NCBI GenBank assembly: GCA_013339895.1
Contig: JABACO010000008.1
Span: 10,948,715-11,012,714, forward strand
Source of the DNA: Ephydatia muelleri
Taxonomy: Eukaryota > Porifera > Demospongiae > Spongillida > Spongillidae
DNA length: 64,000 nucleotides
Reading direction: 5' to 3'
The notes under the pieces are model-generated. The model made no database searches. It saw only the letters and a list, made by a program, of their open reading frames with translations, and was not told the DNA's origin. This document shows positions 55,870 to 64,000 of this stretch, in pieces. Position numbers and translations under genes: made by a program. Numbering within the stretch: position 1 is the first letter of the stretch; every line of letters begins with the position of its first letter.

Positions 55870-58800
55870 TGTTAAAAGAAGACAATCTCTTCACAGCTGT
55901 GGTACTAAAATTGAAGAAGTGCCCCAAAAGTGTATACTGAAATTCAGTACATCGATTCAAGTCTTGCACAATGAAAGCATCGGGATAACACCTGTTGGCC
56001 CGATGTGACTTCATTTTGTTGGATGCATTGAATGAAAGTAGTACTAAAATCCCTTGAAAAGTAGACTATCTCTTCACAGCTGTGGAACTGAAAATGAAGA
56101 AGTGCCCCAAAAGTGGATACTGAATATCAGTACTTCGATTCAAGTCCTGCACAATGAAAGCATCGCTATAACACCTGTTGCCCCGATGTGATTTCGTTAT
56201 CTTGGATGTATTGAATGAAAGTAGTACTAAATCCCGAGAAAAGTAGACTATCTCTTCACAGCTTTGGTACTGAAACTGAAGATGTGCCCCATAGTTGTAT
56301 ACTGAATTTCAGTACTTCGATTCAAGTCTAGCACAATGAAAGCATCGGTATAACACCTGTTGGCCCGATGTGACTTCGTTATCTTGGATGTATTGAATGA
56401 AAGTAGTACTAAAATCCCTTGAAAAGTAGACTATCTCTTCACAGCTGTGGTACAGAAACTGAAGAGGTGCCCCATAAATGTATACTGAATATCAGTACTT
56501 CGATTCAAGTCTAGCACAAGGAAAGCATCGGTATAACACCTGTTAGCCCGATGTGACTTCGTTATTTTGGATGTATTGAATGAAAGTAGCACTAAAATCC
56601 CATGAAAAGTAGACTATCTCTTAACAGCTGTGGTACTGAAAATGAAGAAGTGCCCCAAAAGTGAATACTGAATTTCAGTACATCGATTCAAGTCTTGCAC
56701 AATGAAAGCATCAGGATAACACCTGTTGGCCCCATGTGACTTCATTTTAATGGATGCATTGAATGAAAGTAGCACTAAAATCCCATGAAAGTAGACTATC
56801 TCTTAACAGCTGTGGTACTGAAAATGAAGAAGTGCCCCAAAAGTGGCTACTGAATTTCAGTACATCGATTCAAGTCTTGCACAATGAAAGCATCAGGATA
56901 ACACCTGTTGGCCCGATGTGACTTCATTTTAATGGATGCATTGAATGAAAGTAGCACTAAAATCCCATGAAAAGTAGACTATCTCTTCACAGCTGTGGTA
57001 CTGAAACTGAAGATGTGCCCCATAAATGTAAACTGAATTTCAGTACTACGATTCAAGTCCTGCACAATGAAAGCATCGCTATAACACCTGTTGCCCCGAT
57101 GTAACTTCGGTATGTTTGATGTATTGAATGAAAGTAGTTCGAAAATTCATTGAAAGTAGAGTATCTCTTCACAGCTGTGGTACTAAAATTGAAGAAGTGC
57201 CCCAAAAGTGTATACTGAAATTCAGTACATCGATTCAAGTCTAGCACAATGAAAGCATCAGGATAACACCTGTTGGCCCGATGTGACTTCATTTTAATGG
57301 ATGCATTGAATGAAAGTAGCACTAAAATCCCATGAAAAGTAGACTATCTCTTCACAGCTGTGGTACTGAAACTGAAGATGTGCCCCATGAATGTAAACTG
57401 AATTTCAGTACTACGATTCAAGTCCTGCACAATGAAAGCATCGCTATAACACCTGATGCCTCGATGTAACTTCGGTATGTTTGATGTATTGAATGAAAGT
57501 AGTTCGAAAATTCATTGAAAAGTAGACTATCTCTTCACAGCTGTGGTACTAAAATTGAAGAAGTGCCCCAAAAGTGTATACTGAAATTCAGTACATCGAT
57601 TCAAGTCTAGCACAATGAAAGCATCGATATAACACCTGTTGCCCGATGTGACTTCGTTATGTTGGATGTATTGAATGAAAGTAGCACTAAAATCCCATGA
57701 AAAGTAGACTATCTCTACACAGCTGTGGTATTGAAAATGAAGAAGTGACCCAAAAGTGGATACTGAATTTCAGTACTTCGATTCAAGTCCTGCACAATGA
57801 AAGCATCGCTATAACACCTGTTGCCCCGATGTGACATCGGTATGTTTGATGCATTGAATGAAAGTAGTTCGAAAATTCATTTAAAAGAAGACTATCTCTT
57901 CACAGCTGTGGTACTAAAATTGAAGAAGTGCCCCAAAAGTGAATACTGAATTTCAGTACATCGATTCAAGTCTTGCACGATGAAAGCATCGGGATAACAC
58001 CTGTTGGCCCGATGTGACTTCATTTTGTTGGATGCATTGAATGAAAGTAGTACTAAAATCCCTTGAAAAGTAGACTATCTCTTCACAGCTGTGGTACTGA
58101 AAATGAAGAAGTGCCCCAAAAGTGAATACTGAATTTCAGTACATCGATTCAAGTCTTGCACGATGAAAGCATCGGGATAACACCTGTTGGCCCGATGTGA
58201 CTTCATTTTGTTGGATGCATTGAATGAAAGTAGTACTAAAATCCCTTGAAAAGTAGACTATCTCTTCACAGCTGTGGTACTGAAAATGAAGACGTGCCCC
58301 AAAAGTGGATACTGAATATCAGTACTTCGATTCAAGTCCTGCACAATGAAAGCATCGCTATAACACCTGTTGCCCCGATGTGATTTCGTTATCTTGGATG
58401 TATTGAATGAAAGTAATACTAAAATTCCTTGAAAAGTAGACTATCTCTTCACAGCTGTGGTACTGGAACTGAAGAGGTGCCCCATAAATGTATACTGAAT
58501 TTCAGTACTTCGATTCAAGTCTAGCACAATGAATGCATCGGTATAACACCTGTTGGCCCGATGTGACTTCGTTATGTTGGATGTATTGAATGAAAGTAGC
58601 ACTAAAATCCCATGAAAAGTAGACTATCTCTACACAGCTGTGGTACTGAAAATGAAGAAGTGCCCCAAAAGTGGATACTGAATTTCAGTACATCGATTCA
58701 AGTCTTGCACAATGAAAGCATCGGGATAACACCTGTTGGCCCGATGTGACTTCATTTTAATGGATGCATTGAATGAAAGTAGTACTAAAATCCCTTGAAA

Positions 58801-61800
58801 AATAGACTATCTCTTCACAGCTGTGGTACTGAAACTGAAGATGTGCCCCATGAATGTAAACTGAATTTCAGTACTTCGATTCAAGTCCTGCACAATGAAA
58901 GCATCGCTATAACACCTGTTGCCCCGATGTGACTTCGGTATGTTTGATGTATTGAATGAAAGTAGTTCGAAAATTCATTGAAAAGTAGACTATCTCTTCA
59001 CAGCTGTGGTACTAAAATTGAAGAAGTGCCCCAAAAGTGTATACTGAAATTCAGTACATCGATTCAAGTCTTGCACAATGAAAGCATCGGGATAACACCT
59101 GATGGCCCGATGTGACTTCATTTTGTTGGATGCATTGAATGAAAGTAGTACTAAAATCCCTTGAAAAGTAGACTATCTCTTCACAGCTGTGGCACTGAAA
59201 TTGAAGAAGTGCCCCATAAATGTAAACTGAACTTCAGTACTTCGATTCAAGTCCTGCACAATGAAAGCATCGCTATAACACCTGTTGCCCCGATGTGACT
59301 TCGGTATGTTTGATGTATTGAATGAAAGTAGTACTAAAATCCCTTGAAAAGTAGACTATCTCTTCACAGCTGTGGTACGGAAAATGAAGAAGTGCCCCAA
59401 AAGTGGATACCGAATTTCAGTACTTCGATTCAAGTCCTGCACAATGAAAGCATCGCTATAACACCTGTTGCCCCGATGTGACTTCGGTATGTTTGATGTA
59501 TTGAATGAAAGTAGTACTAAAATCCCTTGAAAAGTAGACTATCTCTTAACAGCTGTGGTACTGAAATGAAAAAGTTCCCCAAAAGTGGATACTGAATTTC
59601 AGTATTTCGATTCAAGTCCTGCACAATGAAAGCATCGCTATAACACCTGTTGCCCCGATGTGACATCAGTATGTTTGATGCATTGAATGAAAGTAGTTCG
59701 AAAATTCATTTAAAAGAAGACTATCTCTTCACAGCTGTGGTACTAAAATTGAAGAAGTGCCCCAAAAGTGTATACTGAAATTCAGTACATCGATTCAAGT
59801 CTTGCACAATGAAAGCATCGGGATAACACCTGTTGGCCCGATGTGACTTCATTTTGTTGGATGCATTGAATGAAAGTAGTACTAAAATCCCTTGAAAAGT
59901 AGACTATCTCTTCACAGCTGTGGTACTGAAAATGAATAAGTGCCCCAAAAGTGGATACTGAATATCAGTACTTCGATTCAAGTCCTGCACAATGAAAGCA
60001 TCGCTATAACACCTGTTGCCCCGATGTGATTTCGTTATCTTGGATGTATTGAATCAAAGTAGTACTAAAATTCCTTGAAAAGGAGACTATCTCTTCACAG
60101 CTGTGGTACTGGAACTGAAGAGGTGCCCCATAAATGTATACTGAATTTCAGTACTTCGATTCAAGTCTAGAACAATGAAAGCATCGGTATAACACCTGTT
60201 GGTCCGATGTGACTTCGTTATGTTGGATGTATTGAATGAAAGTAGCACTAAAATCCCATGAAAAGTAGACTATCTCTTCACAGCTGGGGTACTGAAAATG
60301 AAGATGTGCCTCATAAGTGGATACTGAATTTCAGTACTTCGATTCAAGTCCTGCACAATGAAAGCATCGCTATAACACCTGTTGCCCCGATGTGACTTCG
60401 GTATGTTTGATGTATTGAATGAAAGTAGTACTAAAATCCCTTGAAAAGTAGACTATCTCTTCACAGCTGTGGTACTGAAAATTAAGAAGTGCCCCAAAAG
60501 TGGATACTGAATTTCAGTACATCGATTCAAGTCTTGCACAATGAAAGCATCGGGATAACACCTGTTGGCCCGATGTGACTTCAATTTAATGGATGCATTG
60601 AATGAAAGTAGTACTAAAATCCCTTGAATAGAAGACTATCTCTTCACAGCTGTGGTACTGAAAATGAAGAAGTGCCCCAAAAGTGTCTACTGAATTTCAG
60701 TACATCGATTCAAGTCTTGCACAATGAAAGCATCGATATAACACCTGTTGGCCCGACGTGCCTTCGTTACGTTGGATGTATTGAATGAAAGTAGTACTAA
60801 ATCCCTTGATAAGTAGACTATCTCTTCACAGCTGTGGTACTGAAATTGAAGACGTGCCCCAAAAGTGTATACAGAATTTCAGTACATCGATTCAAGTCTT
60901 TCACAATGATTGCATCGGGATAACACCTGTTGGCCCGATGTGACTTCAATTTAATGGATGCATTGAATGAAAGTAGTACTAAAATCCCTTGAATAGAAGA
61001 CTATCTCTTCACAGCTGTGGTACTGAAAATGAAGAAGTGCCCCAAAAGTGTATACTGAATTTCAGTACATCGATTCATGTCTTGCACAATGAAAGCATCG
61101 GGATAACACCTGTTGGCCCGATGTGACTTCGTTACGTTGGATGTAGTGAATGAAAGTAGTACTAAAATCCCTTGAAAAGTAGACTATCTCTTCACAGCTG
61201 TGGTACTGAAAATTAAGAAGTGCCCCAAAATTGGATACTGAATTTCAGTACATCGATTCAAGTCTTGCACAATAAAGCATCGGGATAACACCTGTTGGCC
61301 CGATGTGACTTCAATTTAATGGATGCATTGAATGAAAGTAGTACTAAAATCCCTTGAATAGTAGACTATCTCTTCACAGCTGTGGGACTGAAAATGAAGA
61401 AGTGCCCCAAAAGTGTCTACTGAATTTCAGTACATCGATTCAAGTCTTGCACAATGAAAGCATCGGTATAACACCTGTTGGCCCGATGTGACTTCGTTAC
61501 GTTGGATGCATTGAATGAAAGTAGTACTAAAATCCCTTGAAAAGTAGACTATCTCTTCACAGCTGTGGTACTGAAATTGAAGACGTGCCCCAAAGTGTAT
61601 ACTGAATTTCAGTACATCGATTCACGTCTTGCACAATGAAAGCATCGGGATAACACCTGTTGGCCCGATGTGACTTCAATTTAATGGATGCATTGAATAA
61701 AGTAGTACTACAATCGCTTGAAAAGTAGACTATCTCTTCACAGCTGTGGTACTGAAAATGAAGAAGTGCCCCAAAAGTGGATACTGAATTTCAGTACATC

Positions 61801-64000
61801 GATTCATGTCTTGCACAATGAAAGCATCGATATAACACCTGTTGGCCCGACGTGCCTTCGTTACGTTGGATGTAATGAATGAAAGTAGTACTAAAATCCC
61901 TTGAAAAGTAGACTATCTCTTCACAGCTGTGGTACTGAAATTGAAGCCGTGCCCCAAAAGTTCATACTGAATTTCAGTACATCGATTCATGTCTTGCACA
62001 ATGAAAGCATCGGTATAACACCTGTTGGCCCGATGTGACTTCAATTTAATGGATGCATTGAATGAAAGTAGTACTAAAATCCCTTGAAAAGTAGACTTAT
62101 CTCTTCACAGCTGTGGTACTGAAATTGAAGACGTGCCCCAAAAGTGTATACTGAATTTCAGTACATCGATTCACGTCTTGCACAATGAAAGCATCGGTAT
62201 AACACCTGTTGGCCCGATGTGACTTCAATTTAATGGATGCATTGAATGAAAGTAGTACTAAAATCCCTTGAAAAGTAGACTATCTCTTCACAGCTGTGGT
62301 ACTGAAATTGAAGAAGTGCCCCAAAAGTGGATACTGAATTTCAGTACATCGATTCAAGTCTTGCACAATGAAAGCATCGGTATAACACCTGTTGGCCCGA
62401 TGTGACTTCGTTACGTTGGATGTATTGAATGAAAGTAGTACTAAAATCCCTTGAAAAGTAGACTATCTCTTCACAGCTGTGGTACTGAAATTGAAGAAGT
62501 GCCCCAAAAGTGTATACTGAATTTCAGTACTTTGATTCATGTCTTGCACAATGAAAGCATCGGGATAACACCTGTTGGCCCGATGTGACTTCGTTACGTT
62601 GGATGTAGTGAATGAAAGTAGTACTAAAATCCCTTGAAAAGTAGACTATCTCTTCACAGCTGTGGTCCTGAAATTGAAGACGTGCCCCAAAAGTGTATAC
62701 TGAATTTCAGTACATCGATTCACGTCTTGCACAATTAAAGCATCGGGATAACACCTGTTGGCCCGATGTGACTTCAATTTAATGGATGGATTGAATGAAA
62801 GTAGTACTAAAATCCCTTGAAAAGTAGACTATCTCTTCACAGCTGTGGTACTGAAATTGAAGACGTGCCCCAAAAGTGTATACTGAATTTCAGTACATCG
62901 ATTCACGTCTTGCACAATGAAAGCATCGGGATAACAACTGTTGGCCCGATGTGACTTCAATTGAATGGATGCATTGAATGAAAGTAGTACTAAAATCCCT
63001 TGAAAAGTAGACTATCTCTTCACAGCTGTGGTACTGAAATTGAAGAAGTGCCCCAAAAGTGGATACTGAATTTCAGTACATCGAATCACGTCTTGCACAA
63101 TGAAAGCATCGGGATAACACCTGTTGGCCCGATGTGACTTCGTTACGTTGGATGTAGTGAATGAAAGTAGTACTAAAATCCCTTGAAAAGTAGACTATCT
63201 CTTCACAGCTGTGGTACTGAAATTGAAGACGTGCCCCAATAGTGTATACTGAATTTCAGTACATCGATTCACGTCTTGCACAATGAAAGTATCGGGATAA
63301 CACCTGTTGGCCCGATGTGACTTCAATTTAATGGATGCATTGAATGAAAGTAGTACTAAAATCCCTTGAAAAGTAGACTATCTCTTCACAGCTGTGGAAC
63401 TGAAACTGAAGATGTGCCCCATAAATGTAAACTGAATTTCAGTACTTCGATTCAAGTCCTTCACAATGAAAGCATCGCTATAACACCTGTTGCCCTGATG
63501 TGACTTCGTTACGTTGGATGTATTGAAAGAAAGTAGTACTAAAATCCCTTGAATAGTAGACTATATCTTCACAGCTGTGGTACTGAAATTGAAGACGTGC
63601 CCCAAATGTTCATACTGAATTTCAGTACATCGATTCACGTCTTGCACAATGAAAGCATCGGGATAACAACTGTTGGCCCGATGTGACTTCAATTTAATTG
63701 GATGCATTGAATGAAAGTAGTACTAAAATCCCTTGAAAAGTAGACTATCTCTTCACAGCGTGGTACTGAAATTGAAGAAGTGCCCCAAAAGTGGATACTG
63801 AATTTCAGGTACATCGAATCACGTCTTGCACAATGAAAGCATCGGGATAACACCTGTTGGCCCGAGTGACTTCGTTACGTTGGATGTAGTGAATGTAAAG
63901 TAGTACTAAAATCCCTTGAAAAGTAGACTATCTCTTCACAGCTGTGGTACTGAAATTGAAGACGTGCCCCAAAGTGTATACTGAATTTCAGTACATCGAT
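55870..64000 (-). repeat. 183-bp satellite, subfamily B, inverted orientation (to window end)
   Basis: Reverse complement of the 47.1-51.1 kb monomers: AGTAGACTATCTCTTCACAG, GTGCCCCAAAAGTG, ACTGAATTTCAGTACATCG and ATAACACCTGTTGGCCCGAT recur every 180-184 bp. About 44 monomers, continuing past the right edge. Variants alternate (GGATAACACC vs GCTATAACACC; TTGGCCCG vs TTGCCCCG). Confidence 0.97.

Noticed and set aside
50857-55870. The CACTG-ended MITEs are mobilised by the neighbouring transposase-like gene
   Set aside because: No CACTG termini were seen beside the gene and its superfamily is unknown; kept only as a question for genome-wide searches.

Overview
This window looks like animal DNA from a TE-rich, intron-containing genome. 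Cellular and transposase genes are split by short GT-AG introns, many of them only 54-62 nt. My best guess is a sponge or another early-branching marine invertebrate. The guess rests on the tiny introns and on the TE mix (BEL, Gmr1-like Ty3, Ginger1, Merlin, hAT, a Crinkler-like NTPase-nuclease). No single marker fixes the taxon.

Layout. 1-2050: two divergent genes for secreted or cell-surface proteins, one running off the left edge on the minus strand, the other on the plus strand with all introns in phase 1. 2048-9920: two related foldback MITEs, then a TIR element split by a complete BEL LTR retrotransposon (3259-9280, 5-bp target duplication, coding region broken). 10000-14360: a dead hAT (TTF/DUF4371 type) and a dead Merlin/ISXO2-type transposase, both on the minus strand. 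14566-19178: the best cellular gene, a 16-exon coiled-coil protein of about 622 residues on the plus strand. It is convergent with a two-exon minus-strand gene (20225-19352) that starts right after the 3' LTR of a degraded Ty3-type element. That element (23075-20245) has integrase upstream of reverse transcriptase. 23100-34220: a RecQ-like helicase fragment, a Ginger1 transposon with an OTU protease domain, a Crinkler-type P-loop NTPase/PD-(D/E)XK nuclease relic, and a second hAT-like relic. 36770-37750: a C2H2 zinc-finger exon followed by frame-broken coding-like sequence.

37880-64000 is dominated by a roughly 183-bp satellite. Subfamily A (37.88-47.13 kb) shows higher-order periodicity of about 731 and 2010 bp. 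Subfamily B runs forward at 47.13-51.08 kb and in inverted orientation from 55.87 kb to the window end. Between the inverted blocks lie a 1000-N assembly gap and a long, intronless, transposase-like gene (55453 down to the gap) that carries about 50 in-frame copies of a 15-bp minisatellite. A CACTG-ended transposon family sits inside the satellite: one 1.8-kb copy, and three 184-bp foldback copies that were amplified with the array.

Most of the window is therefore a graveyard and nesting ground of mobile elements around a few cellular genes. All splice models and family assignments were made by reading the sequence; no searches were run.
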